A stretch of DNA of 64,000 nt, from positions 930,001 through 994,000 of the forward strand of contig NZ_JACRTA010000001.1 of NCBI RefSeq assembly GCF_014385065.1. The letters are read 5' to 3'. A program made the position numbers and the translations under genes. The notes under the pieces were generated by a model. It was not told the DNA's origin. It ran no database searches and saw only the letters and a program-made list of their open reading frames with translations. Shown here piece after piece: positions 1 through 8,767 of this stretch. Every line of letters starts with the position of its first letter. Within the stretch, counting starts at the first letter, position 1. The DNA is from Lentihominibacter hominis (GTDB lineage Bacteria; Bacillota; Clostridia; Peptostreptococcales; Anaerovoracaceae).

Positions 1-354
1 GAAGTAATGAACGGACAGAGAAATAATATTATATCAAGAACTGACAAAGCAGCAGCGCTTCAAGTGAGGCAGAGAATTATAGAAGATTGCGTAAATGTGC
101 CTGATGGAGAAGGACTGGCTAAGGAAGCAGGAATAAGTCTTTCAAAACTAAGCAGAGATTTTAAAGAAATAACAGGAATGTCAGTCCATTCTTTTGTAAT
201 AGAACAGAGGCTGGAACATGCAGCATATCTTTTGGCAGGAAACAGACTGAATGTGACTCAGACAGCTGCTTTGTGCGGTTATTCAAATATGAGTCATTTT
301 TCATCAGCCTTCAAAAAAAAATACGGAGTTCTTCCTAAGGACTACAGGCCTTGA
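1..354 (+). CDS. AraC-family transcriptional regulator, C-terminal part (5' end outside window)
   Basis: The reading frame is open from base 1, so the visible 118 codons are the end of a longer gene. The last ~95 residues form the two-helix-turn-helix DNA-binding domain of the AraC/XylS family: a first HTH around LAKEAGISLSKLSRDFK, then the family-typical end around CGYSNMSHFSSAFKKKYG, closing in PKDYRP. The N-terminal effector domain is not visible, so the ligand cannot be read. A terminator follows at 459-482 and then two siderophore-type ABC half-transporters. Regulators of this family sit beside such transporters in the yersiniabactin (YbtA) locus, so control of the next two genes by an imported ligand is a reasonable inference. 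Confidence 0.9.
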   Translation, partial: EVMNGQRNNIISRTDKAAALQVRQRIIEDCVNVPDGEGLAKEAGISLSKLSRDFKEITGMSVHSFVIEQRLEHAAYLLAGNRLNVTQTAALCGYSNMSHFSSAFKKKYGVLPKDYRP

Positions 355-458
355 TTGCAAAAAGTATAGAGAAGTTTACTTAAAATTATTAAAAACAAAC
401 AGAATTTTGGTAGAAACCAGTATAATATGGAATTAAAATATAACGCATAAAGTTAGCT

Positions 459-482
459 ACGCATAACTATATGCGTTTTTTT
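459..482 (+). terminator. Rho-independent terminator after the AraC gene
   Basis: A perfect 7-bp stem (acgcata/tatgcgt) with a 4-nt loop is followed by seven T residues. It ends the regulator transcript, or attenuates a transcript starting at the TATAAT-like box near 421-426. Confidence 0.75.
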
Positions 483-592
483 ATGCCTGCCTGTATCTCA
501 TGCTCTGAATTGAGGGTATGATTGTGTGAAGAAAGTGAGGCGTAAATTTTCAGATAACCGATATAGTAATTTGGATGGAAGGAGAAATACAG

Positions 593-2350
593 ATGTTCAA
601 TAAAGTTTTAGAATATGCGGGATCGTACAGAAACAGGACTATATTGTCCGGGATAGTTATACTTTTGGCTGTGTTGCTGCAGGTTCTGCCATTTTTATTT
701 GTATACAGGATCATAAAGCCGTTGATAATGGGGGAGGCAATAAGCTTTGGATATATAACAGTATGTATTGCAGGTGTATGTATATGTCTTGTTTTACATG
801 CTTTACTTTATGTGAAAGGGCTCTCTATGTCTCACGATGCTGCCTATAATATACTTATGCGTCTCAGAATCTATCTTCAGAGACGCTTGGAAAATTTGCC
901 GATGGGCAGGATACAGGAAAAAGGAACTGGCAGTCTTAAGCGTATGTTTGTTGATGATGTCGATAGTATAGAGATGCTGTTAGCGCATGCTCTGCCGGAA
1001 GGTTTGGGCAATGTAGCTGTTCCTGTTATGGTATATATAAGCCTTTTTGCAGTAGATTGGAAGCTGGCTTTGCTGTCTATGGCGTCGCTTCCAATTGGTA
1101 TGGCGGCTATGTGCGTCATGTATGCTATAGGCAGCAAGGACATGAGTAATTATTACAAAGCCGGCAAAGTGATGAATAATACTATCATTGAATACATCAA
1201 TGGTATGGAAGTTGTAAAAGTTTTCAATAAGGATGGTGATTCATATAAGCGATATGAAAAAGATATAAAGAATTACAGAGATTTTACCTTAGGGTGGTAT
1301 AAGGCGTGCTGGCCGTGGATGGCTGTATATAATAGTGTACTCCCGTCTACGCTGATACTTACGCTGCCATTAGGCTCGTGGTTCGTACTCAGAGGATATT
1401 CAGCGCTTCCCGATCTTATTCTTGTAATGTGTCTTTCACTAAGCATAGGTATTCCTCTGTTGAAAGCGCTGAGTTTTATTCCTTCTCTGCCACAAATAAA
1501 TTATAAGATATCGGCACTGGAGAATCTGATGAATGAGGAACCGCTAAAGCAAACTGACAGGGATTTTAATGGGGATGGGCTGACTATAAGGTTCACTGAT
1601 GTGGCTTTTTCATATGAGAAGAAACTTGTGGCAGATCATATAAACATGGTTATAAAAGAAGGGCAGAAAGTTGCTCTTGTGGGAGAGTCAGGATCAGGTA
1701 AAAGCACGCTTGCCAAGCTGCTGGTTCATTATTATGATCCTGATCGGGGAGCTATAACTATAGGAGGGCAGGATCTTAGAAATATGAGCTTGGAAGCTCT
1801 CACTCAAATTATTTCATATGTAGATCAGGATCAGTATTTGTTTAATACATCTATTTTTGAAAATATAAAGATAGGATGCCCATCGGCATCTCGAGAGCAA
1901 GTTATTGAAGCTGCCGAGAAAGCGCAGTGTATGGAATTTATAGATAAGTTTCCTCAAGGGATAGACACTTTATCAGGAAGTGGAGGCAGGAAGCTTTCTG
2001 GAGGCCAGCGACAGAGAATAGCTTTGGCAAGAGCCATTCTTAAAAATGCGCCTATAGTTGTTCTTGATGAGGCCATGGCCTTCGCCGATCCGGAAAATGA
2101 AGATAAACTTGAAAAAGCTATTTCTGAAGCAGTAAAAGGCAAGACTCTCATAGTTATCGCGCACAGACTGCAATCAGTAAAAAATGCAGATATGATATAT
2201 ATGATGGAGAAAGGTTATATAGCAGGTGCAGGGACACATGATCAGCTTATAAGGGAATGCCCTTCGTATGAGAAACTATGGCAGGCAGCTTTAGAAAGTG
2301 CAGACTGGAAGACCACCACAGCAGGAAAGGATGGTAAGAGAAATGCTTAA
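593..2350 (+). CDS. ABC transporter, fused membrane and ATPase domains (siderophore-import-like half transporter)
   Basis: This 585-residue protein has an exporter-type membrane domain (about residues 15-310, several hydrophobic helices) followed by a nucleotide-binding domain. Visible motifs are Walker A GESGSGKST (~363), signature LSGGQRQR (~467), Walker B IVVLDEA (~488) and the switch histidine in IAHRL (~521). The segment after Walker B reads DEAMAFADPENE. From memory this FADPE-type sequence marks the YbtP/YbtQ and IrtA/IrtB group, which have an exporter fold but import ferric siderophores. I chose the ATG at 593 because GGAGA sits 8 nt upstream; an in-frame ATG at 575 has no good ribosome site. 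The stop overlaps the next gene, so the two probably form a heterodimer. Substrate is not established. Confidence 0.88.
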   Translation: MFNKVLEYAGSYRNRTILSGIVILLAVLLQVLPFLFVYRIIKPLIMGEAISFGYITVCIAGVCICLVLHALLYVKGLSMSHDAAYNILMRLRIYLQRRLENLPMGRIQEKGTGSLKRMFVDDVDSIEMLLAHALPEGLGNVAVPVMVYISLFAVDWKLALLSMASLPIGMAAMCVMYAIGSKDMSNYYKAGKVMNNTIIEYINGMEVVKVFNKDGDSYKRYEKDIKNYRDFTLGWYKACWPWMAVYNSVLPSTLILTLPLGSWFVLRGYSALPDLILVMCLSLSIGIPLLKALSFIPSLPQINYKISALENLMNEEPLKQTDRDFNGDGLTIRFTDVAFSYEKKLVADHINMVIKEGQKVALVGESGSGKSTLAKLLVHYYDPDRGAITIGGQDLRNMSLEALTQIISYVDQDQYLFNTSIFENIKIGCPSASREQVIEAAEKAQCMEFIDKFPQGIDTLSGSGGRKLSGGQRQRIALARAILKNAPIVVLDEAMAFADPENEDKLEKAISEAVKGKTLIVIAHRLQSVKNADMIYMMEKGYIAGAGTHDQLIRECPSYEKLWQAALESADWKTTTAGKDGKRNA

Positions 2351-4091
2351 ACTTTTAAAACGTATTCTTAGATTATCGGGGAAATACAGCAAGAAAATAA
2401 AAGCAGCATTTTTATTTTCATTTTTTAAGTCAATACTGTCTAAAATGCCTATTTTTCTGGCGTTTCTGATATTAGAGAAGTTTTATACTGAAAGTCTGAC
2501 AGGGATCTATTGCCTAAAAGTAGGAATAGCTTTAGCTTTAATTGTGATAGCGGAATCAGTTTGCCAGTTTGCTGGTGATAAACTGCAGAGTGCATCAGGA
2601 TACATGATGTTTGCGGAAAAACGGCTTGAGCTGGGTTCCCATTTGAGAAAGCTACCCATGGGATATTTTACAGCAGGCAATATAGGAAAAATCAGTTCTG
2701 TGCTAAGTACTGATATGGTTTTTGTCGAAGAAATAGTAATGAGCTCTCTCGCCAACATGATGAATTATATGTTTACAGCAGCGATAATGGGTGTTTTTAT
2801 TTTATTCTTTGATATAAGACTGGGGATAGTAGCCGTGGCTGTAAGTGTTTTAGCTGTACTGACAGCTAAAAATATGAATCGTATATCTCTTGATGAAGCA
2901 GCTGTCCGCCAACAGCAGAGCGAAAAACTTACAGATGCGGTATTATCATTTATAGAAGGTATAGGAATAATAAAAAGTTATAATCTTTTGGGAGAAAAAT
3001 CAGAGGAATTGTCAGATAATTTCAGAAGATCAAAGGATACAAGCATAAAATTCGAGGAATCTTTGACCCCTTGGCACAGGCGTTTAAATGTACTTTATGC
3101 ATTGGGAATGACAATTATTTTTGCTTATTCTATATATCTTTATCAGTTAGGGGAGCTCATATTGCCGTATCTTATGGGGTTACTACTGTTCATATTTGAT
3201 CTTTTCGGGCCTCTTAAAGCATTATATGGAGAAGCAAGTCGGCTTACAGTAATGAATAGTTGCCTTGACAGAATAGAAGAAGTATTAGATGAAAAAGAAC
3301 TCCCTGATAAAGGAAAGCATCATATTCCTAAAAAATCGGACAATAACATACCTGAAATTGAATTTCGCAATGTATCGTTTGCGTACGGAAAGGAGGAAGT
3401 TCTCCGTCATATAAATTTTAGCATGGCTCCCCAGAAAATGACAGCTCTTGTAGGACCTTCAGGAGGAGGCAAATCTACTATTGCTAATCTCATCACAAGA
3501 TTTTGGGATGTAAAGGACGGGCAGATTCTTGTTCGGGGACAGGATATCAGGAACATACCAATATCGGAGTTGATGAACGACATAAGTGTGGTATTTCAGA
3601 GAGTATATCTGTTTCAGGATACAGTATATAACAATATAAGCATGGGTAAACCTCATGCTTCAAAAGAAGAAGTATATGAAGCGGCGAAAAAAGCCAGATG
3701 TTATGATTTTATCATGCAGCTGCCTGACGGATTCGATACGGTGATAGGAGAAGGAGGCGCTTCTCTTTCAGGCGGAGAAAAACAGAGAGTCTCTATTGCC
3801 CGTTGTATATTGAAAGATGCTCCCGTGATAATATTGGATGAAGCTACAGCAAGCGTAGATGTGGACAATGAAATATATATACAGGAAGCTATTTCCCAGC
3901 TCGTAAAGGGGAAAACACTATTGGTGATAGCTCACAGACTTAATACAATAAAAGAAGCTGATCAGATTTTAGTTATTGCTGACGGTTTAATAACCCAGAG
4001 GGGAAACCACGATAGTCTTATGAAAAAAGACGGTATATATAAAGATTACGTAGAGCTTAGAGAGAAGACAAGCGGCTGGGAATTGATGTAG
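2343..4091 (+). CDS. ABC transporter, fused membrane and ATPase domains (partner half transporter)
   Basis: The protein has about 582 residues and the same architecture as its upstream neighbour: membrane domain roughly 15-310, then an ATPase domain with Walker A GPSGGGKST (~370), signature LSGGEKQR (~476) and Walker B VIILDEA (~495). Its post-Walker B sequence is the ordinary DEATASVD, so the pair is asymmetric like YbtPQ or IrtAB. The chosen ATG at 2343 overlaps the preceding stop by 8 nt; ATG 2331 is an alternative, four codons longer. The overlap implies translational coupling and a 1:1 complex. A strong terminator at 4118-4163 closes the unit. Ferric siderophore import is inferred from relatedness; efflux of a small molecule is the alternative. 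Confidence 0.87.
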   Translation: MLKLLKRILRLSGKYSKKIKAAFLFSFFKSILSKMPIFLAFLILEKFYTESLTGIYCLKVGIALALIVIAESVCQFAGDKLQSASGYMMFAEKRLELGSHLRKLPMGYFTAGNIGKISSVLSTDMVFVEEIVMSSLANMMNYMFTAAIMGVFILFFDIRLGIVAVAVSVLAVLTAKNMNRISLDEAAVRQQQSEKLTDAVLSFIEGIGIIKSYNLLGEKSEELSDNFRRSKDTSIKFEESLTPWHRRLNVLYALGMTIIFAYSIYLYQLGELILPYLMGLLLFIFDLFGPLKALYGEASRLTVMNSCLDRIEEVLDEKELPDKGKHHIPKKSDNNIPEIEFRNVSFAYGKEEVLRHINFSMAPQKMTALVGPSGGGKSTIANLITRFWDVKDGQILVRGQDIRNIPISELMNDISVVFQRVYLFQDTVYNNISMGKPHASKEEVYEAAKKARCYDFIMQLPDGFDTVIGEGGASLSGGEKQRVSIARCILKDAPVIILDEATASVDVDNEIYIQEAISQLVKGKTLLVIAHRLNTIKEADQILVIADGLITQRGNHDSLMKKDGIYKDYVELREKTSGWELM

Positions 4092-4117
4092 CTTTCCATT
4101 AATAGTATTGCTGAATT

Positions 4118-4163
4118 AAAGAATTCTGATGATATAAGAAAGTATCATCGGAATTCTTTTTTT
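4118..4163 (+). terminator. Rho-independent terminator of the first ABC pair
   Basis: Long arms (4118-4134 and 4143-4159, sharing the core gaattc...gatgata) form a hairpin followed by a T run. It separates the ABC pair from the envelope cluster. Confidence 0.85.
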
Positions 4164-4249
4164 AAAGTTTAAACTTTGTTTAAAAAATATGCGTTGAATC
4201 CTTAAACTTTGGGATTAATTTATATGCATAACAAAGATAAGGAGGACGT

Positions 4250-5332
4250 ATGGACATGAAAAATATAGTAATAATACCGGCGCTGAATCCAGATGATAAT
4301 CTTGAAAAATTGGCGGAAAAAAATATTGCTTTAGGGCAAGAGGTAATAGTAGTAAACGACGGGAGTCTCAGCAGGTATAATGCTGTGTTTGAGAGACTGA
4401 AAGACAAATGTACTGTGCTTGAACACGCTATGAACCTTGGAAAAGGAGAAGCGATCAAAACTGCTCTGAGATATATAAAAGATGAGAACCAGCGGTGTGA
4501 TTATATAGGTATAATGGATGCGGATGGTCAGCATCTTCCCGAGGATATGGCTGCACTTTTGAAAGCTGCGGCTCGATATGGCAGCTCGCTGATATTGGGG
4601 AGCAGAACTATAAATAATGACGTTCCATGGAAATCAAGAATGGGAAATATAATAACAAGAAAAATGTTTCACATGGTGTCAGGACAGTTCATTTCGGATA
4701 CTCAGACGGGACTGAGAGCTTTTCCGGCCGGAATGCTGGAATTGATGTCAGAGGTGAAAGGCAGCAGATACGAATATGAGATGAATGTTCTTATAATATG
4801 CGCCCAGCGCGGGATAAGTATGAAAGAAGTGCCTATAAAAACCATATACCATGATAAGGAAAACAGCTGTTCTCATTTCCACAAAATTAAAGATTCTTTC
4901 CGTATATACCGTGACCTTTTTAAATTTTCCGCCTCGTCTTTCAGCAGTTTTATACTGGATTATGGATTGTTTGTAGTATTCTCTGTCATTTTGCCGTCCT
5001 CTTCATGGGGCGTAATGACTGCAAATATAGCTGCCAGAGTTATCAGTGCGGGATATAATTATTCTATGAACTGCCGTTTTGTATTTTATGAAAAAAAGAC
5101 GTTAAAAACTGCGCTTGATTATCTGGCTCTGGCAGCTTTTATCTTGGTGATTAACAGTTTGGCACTTGAAGCCTTTACGGCAGGGCTGGGAATTCCAGTA
5201 TATACGGCCAAGATAATGACGGAGTGTGTGTTGTTTATAACGAGCTGGATAGTGCAGAAATACATGATTTTCAGAAAAGCGGGCCAAAAGGGCGGCAGTG
5301 GTTCCGGTCAGAGAAAAGAGGCGCTGTCATGA
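4250..5332 (+). CDS. Family 2 glycosyltransferase fused to a GtrA-like membrane domain
   Basis: Residues 1-~220 are a dolichyl-phosphate-sugar-synthase-type GT-A domain: nucleotide-sugar motif VVNDGS near residue 37, the metal-binding MDADGQ near 90, and a conserved TQTGLRAFP stretch. Residues ~225-345 contain four hydrophobic helices typical of GtrA-family proteins, which are linked to lipid-linked sugar translocation. Such fusions make and flip polyprenyl-phosphate sugars for envelope glycosylation. The sugar donor cannot be read. AAGGAGG lies 4 nt before ATG 4250 and 10 nt before ATG 4256, so the start may be two codons later. The stop overlaps the next start (ATGA), beginning a run of coupled genes. 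Confidence 0.88.
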   Translation: MDMKNIVIIPALNPDDNLEKLAEKNIALGQEVIVVNDGSLSRYNAVFERLKDKCTVLEHAMNLGKGEAIKTALRYIKDENQRCDYIGIMDADGQHLPEDMAALLKAAARYGSSLILGSRTINNDVPWKSRMGNIITRKMFHMVSGQFISDTQTGLRAFPAGMLELMSEVKGSRYEYEMNVLIICAQRGISMKEVPIKTIYHDKENSCSHFHKIKDSFRIYRDLFKFSASSFSSFILDYGLFVVFSVILPSSSWGVMTANIAARVISAGYNYSMNCRFVFYEKKTLKTALDYLALAAFILVINSLALEAFTAGLGIPVYTAKIMTECVLFITSWIVQKYMIFRKAGQKGGSGSGQRKEALS

Positions 5333-5994
5333 AAAATATAGATCACAGAATGCTTGGAAGAACTTTGATGGAAATTCACAGAAAACAGGTTCCGTATTTG
5401 TGCAGAAAAGCGTTTGTGCTGGGAAGCATAGAGCCTGACAAGAATCCTTTGACATATCTCCACGGTCAGATAAGGGGTAAATTTCTGTGCGGACATAATT
5501 ATGAGAATGTGATGCCTTCAATACGAAAATTGTATGAAAAACTTAAACAAGGCGGTTACAGTGAGGTGAAGAGATATTATCTTATGGGGAAACTTACTCA
5601 TTATATAGCTGATATATTTACCTTTCCACATAATGCGGCTTTTCGGGGAAACATTAAAGCTCACGGCTTATATGAAAGAAAGCTGCATGGCTATATGAAA
5701 GAAAACCTTCAGTCTTTTGAGAGAGTTGACGAAGAGATAAATATCAAAGATCCGGACGATCTGGAAGAGCTTCATAAAGAATATATCCAACAGGCGGGGA
5801 CATGTGAGAAGGATTACAGATATATCATTCAGGCCGTAGGGTTTGTAGAGGCGGTAAAGGATTTGGGCAGCGGAGGGAATTTTAAGAGAAGGGAGATCTT
5901 AAATTATGAAAAAATGTTCAGCATCATATGTAGGATCAGGGATAATGAAAAGCGGACTGAGGATAGTATACGAAAACGTATTCACACTGTTTAA
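5329..5994 (+). CDS. Zinc-dependent phospholipase C-like protein
   Basis: This 221-residue protein has histidine and aspartate motifs of the zinc-dependent phospholipase C fold: a C-terminal-half motif HYIADIFTFPH, matching the family HxxxDxxxxxxH zinc-ligand pattern, plus HGQIRGKFLCGHN earlier. There is no signal peptide, unlike secreted clostridial PLCs, so it is probably an intracellular relative of unknown substrate. I start it at ATG 5329, which overlaps the glycosyltransferase stop (ATGA); the longer frame upstream is just read-through of that gene's 3' end. Its own 3' end overlaps the following ATPase gene by 89 nt. Confidence 0.75.
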   Translation: MKNIDHRMLGRTLMEIHRKQVPYLCRKAFVLGSIEPDKNPLTYLHGQIRGKFLCGHNYENVMPSIRKLYEKLKQGGYSEVKRYYLMGKLTHYIADIFTFPHNAAFRGNIKAHGLYERKLHGYMKENLQSFERVDEEINIKDPDDLEELHKEYIQQAGTCEKDYRYIIQAVGFVEAVKDLGSGGNFKRREILNYEKMFSIICRIRDNEKRTEDSIRKRIHTV

Positions 5995-8236
5995 CTTTTT
6001 GAATTTTTCTATAGCGGCGCTGCTGCTTGCCGTAGGCGCCTATTCCAATATCCTGTTCATATTAATAGTGCTGGCCAACATAGTAATAGGAACGGCTCAG
6101 GAACTTAAAGCCAAGAGACTTGTAGAAAAACTTACGCTGCTCAACAGGCCTTTGGTAAGAATTTGCCGTGACGGGAAAGAATATGAAGTTTCGGCGGAAG
6201 AAATAACTGAGGGTGACGTTATGGTTCTGAGAAGCGGAGATCAAGTCTGTAATGACGCAATTGTTTCAGAGGGAATGCTTGAAGTAAATGAATCGCTGCT
6301 TACAGGCGAATGTGATGCTGTTGTAAAAGAAGAGGGAAGCAGTCTTTTGTCGGGAAGCTCTGTAATTTCGGGGAAAGCTTACGCAGAGGTGGTTCATGTG
6401 GGCGAGGAAAATTATGTCCGGAGAATCTCTGCTGAGGTGAAGAAGAGTAAGAAACCTGAATCAGAATTATTGGATTCCATGAATAAGGTAACTCGTCTCA
6501 CCGGTTTTCTTATCTTTCCTCTTGGCATTCTTTTGTTTCTTGAATCTTTCGTTTTCAGAGGAGATGCAGTGAATTTGTCCGTGATCTCGTCGTCTGCGGC
6601 TCTTTTGGGGATGCTGCCTAAAGGGCTTGTGCTTCTTATCTCTGTATCTCTTGCGGCTGGGGTGATACGCCTTGCCAAGATGAAGATCCTGATACAGGAT
6701 ATTTACTCTCTTGAATCTCTTTCTCATGTGGATGTCTTATGTTTTGACAAGACGGGAACGCTTACAGATGGAACTTTGAGAGTAGTTTCTGTTATACCAT
6801 ATTCGCAGGTCTCTGAGGGAGAAATGGCAGCGCTGATAAAATCATACTTTTTCGCCGCCGATGACAATAATACGACTTTTCAAGCTTTGAGGAAAGTTTT
6901 TGGCGAAGAGCAGATATACAGATCAGTGAAAAAAATACCGTTTTCGTCAAAGAGAAAGTGGGGATCGGTAAGTTTTGCTGATGAGGGCAGTGTGTTTATA
7001 GGGGCACCGGAAAAACTGCTGCCGGAAATTCCGGACAATGTAAGAAGCGAGCTTGAAGCTGGACGCAGAGTCGTGAGCATAGGATATTATGGGGATAAGT
7101 GGGAAGATGAAAAAATACTTCCTGCCGAGATCAGACCTCTTTATTTTGTATCTATGGAAGACTCCATAAGGAGAGGAGTTGAGAATACCATGGCTTTCTT
7201 TCAAAGGGAAGGCATAAATATAAAGGTCATTTCGGGAGATCATGTGAAGACGGCTTCAGTGGCTGCCAAAAAAGCTGGAATCTCGGGATGGAAGAATGCT
7301 GTAGACATGTCTCTTTTGGAAAGGGATGAAGATTTAAAACAAATATGCGACAAATATACTGTCTTTGCCAGAGTATCGCCGGATCAGAAGAAAGCCCTAA
7401 TTAAAGCGTTTAAAAACAAAGGTCATCGAGTTGCCATGACAGGAGACGGAGTTAATGATTTGCTGGCGATGAGGGAGTCAGATTGTTCTATAGCTGTGTG
7501 TGATGGAAGTGATGCCAGCAGACAAATTGCTCAGGTAGTAATGCTTGGTTCGGACTTTACAGGATTACCTTATGTGGTAATGGAAGGCCGCAGGGTAGTG
7601 AATAATGTTACGAGAACGGCGGGAGTATTTTTTATAAAGACTGTATATTCTCTTATCGTATCGTTGTTCTGCATAGCTGTCAATATTCCGTTTCCTTTTA
7701 TTCCGCTGCAGATAACTCTTGTAGATGCTTTTATGGAGGCATATCCATCATTTTTGACTGTTTTCGAGTCGGATACACGAAAAATAGAAGGCAGTTTTTT
7801 AAGGAAAGTAATAATTGAGGCATTTCCTTTTGGTATGGCTGTAGCCATGATGATAGCCGTTGTAAGCCAAACAGCGCCTTTTTCTCAGGGGCAGATATCC
7901 ACTGTGACATATATCATGCTCATAAGCATTTCATATATGGCTGTTCTAAAAAGCTGTGTACCTTTCAATAAGCTGAGAGCATTTATATGTGTTACAATAG
8001 TCGTGGGAATATCCGGCATTCTTACGACAGCGCCATGGATGTTTAACATAGGAACTGTAAATATTCATATGGCATTGTACATGATGACGGCGCTTATCAT
8101 TGCAGCAGTTTTAATCTTTGCGATCAGGGTAGTCATTAAAAAGATGAATAAATATATTTTGGGCAATATGAAAAAGGAGGGTGACCATGACAGGAACAGA
8201 AATAATAGTTTTAAACATGATACAAGATCATCTTAG
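5906..8236 (+). CDS. P-type cation-transporting ATPase (CtpE-like, HAD superfamily)
   Basis: The protein has 776 residues. The phosphorylation motif FDKTGTLTDG lies near residue 280, the hinge GDGVNDLLAMRESD near 514, and hydrophobic pairs occur around 30-60, 195-260 and 580-760. The layout and the GDGVNDLLA hinge are closest to CtpE-type pumps, one of which moves calcium in mycobacteria; the ion here is not proven. Two features stand out. The N-terminus begins almost directly at the first helix, lacking the usual ~40-residue lead. The actuator loop normally reading TGES reads TGEC (~133). The catalytic glutamate is kept, so activity is plausible. GGGAG sits ~10 nt before ATG 5906; ATG 5945 is an alternative start. 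Confidence 0.88.
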   Translation: MKKCSASYVGSGIMKSGLRIVYENVFTLFNFLNFSIAALLLAVGAYSNILFILIVLANIVIGTAQELKAKRLVEKLTLLNRPLVRICRDGKEYEVSAEEITEGDVMVLRSGDQVCNDAIVSEGMLEVNESLLTGECDAVVKEEGSSLLSGSSVISGKAYAEVVHVGEENYVRRISAEVKKSKKPESELLDSMNKVTRLTGFLIFPLGILLFLESFVFRGDAVNLSVISSSAALLGMLPKGLVLLISVSLAAGVIRLAKMKILIQDIYSLESLSHVDVLCFDKTGTLTDGTLRVVSVIPYSQVSEGEMAALIKSYFFAADDNNTTFQALRKVFGEEQIYRSVKKIPFSSKRKWGSVSFADEGSVFIGAPEKLLPEIPDNVRSELEAGRRVVSIGYYGDKWEDEKILPAEIRPLYFVSMEDSIRRGVENTMAFFQREGINIKVISGDHVKTASVAAKKAGISGWKNAVDMSLLERDEDLKQICDKYTVFARVSPDQKKALIKAFKNKGHRVAMTGDGVNDLLAMRESDCSIAVCDGSDASRQIAQVVMLGSDFTGLPYVVMEGRRVVNNVTRTAGVFFIKTVYSLIVSLFCIAVNIPFPFIPLQITLVDAFMEAYPSFLTVFESDTRKIEGSFLRKVIIEAFPFGMAVAMMIAVVSQTAPFSQGQISTVTYIMLISISYMAVLKSCVPFNKLRAFICVTIVVGISGILTTAPWMFNIGTVNIHMALYMMTALIIAAVLIFAIRVVIKKMNKYILGNMKKEGDHDRNRNNSFKHDTRSS

Positions 8237-8738
8237 AAGTGCAGCGGCAGATGTCGTAATGCCGGCTATTACGAAGTTGGGAAATGCAGGAATTATATGG
8301 ATAGTTATGGGAGTAACTCTTTTGGCAACAAAGAAATACAGAAGAGCGGGAATACTTGTTTTGATGGCGCTTGTTGTGGATTTGGTGTGTTGTAATTTGA
8401 TTTTAAAAAATTTGATAGCAAGACCCAGACCCTTTGATGTGAATCCAATGGTGAAGCTTTTGGTAGCAGCTCCTGGAGATTTTTCCTTTCCTTCGGGGCA
8501 TACTGCCGCTTCATTTGCAGCGGTTACTGCTTTGTTTTTGGAAAAAGCAAAATTTTGGTGGGCTGCGCTCATATTGGCTTTGTTGATTACTTTTTCCAGG
8601 CTTTATTTATATCTGCACTACCCTACAGATATATTGGGAGGTATATTGACAGGCGTTATAAGTGGAATTATAGCTATGGTTGTGTTTAGAAGGCTTGAGA
8701 AGATATATGGAAAAAATCATATTGATACAGTATTATAA
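8187..8738 (+). CDS. PAP2-family membrane phosphatase (undecaprenyl-diphosphatase-like)
   Basis: This 183-residue protein has about five hydrophobic helices and all three signature blocks of the type 2 phosphatidic acid phosphatase family: KNLIARPRP, FPSGHT and SRLYLYLHYPTD, which supply the catalytic lysine, arginines and histidines. Small proteins of this type recycle undecaprenyl diphosphate or dephosphorylate lipid phosphates at the outer membrane face. AAGGAGG ends 6 nt before ATG 8187, which decides the start over the GTG at 8181. The coding frame overlaps the end of the P-type ATPase gene. Company with a lipid-linked glycosyltransferase supports an envelope role. Confidence 0.87.
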   Translation: MTGTEIIVLNMIQDHLRSAAADVVMPAITKLGNAGIIWIVMGVTLLATKKYRRAGILVLMALVVDLVCCNLILKNLIARPRPFDVNPMVKLLVAAPGDFSFPSGHTAASFAAVTALFLEKAKFWWAALILALLITFSRLYLYLHYPTDILGGILTGVISGIIAMVVFRRLEKIYGKNHIDTVL

Positions 8739-8767
8739 ATTATCATTAACAATAAGGAGATGAGCTG

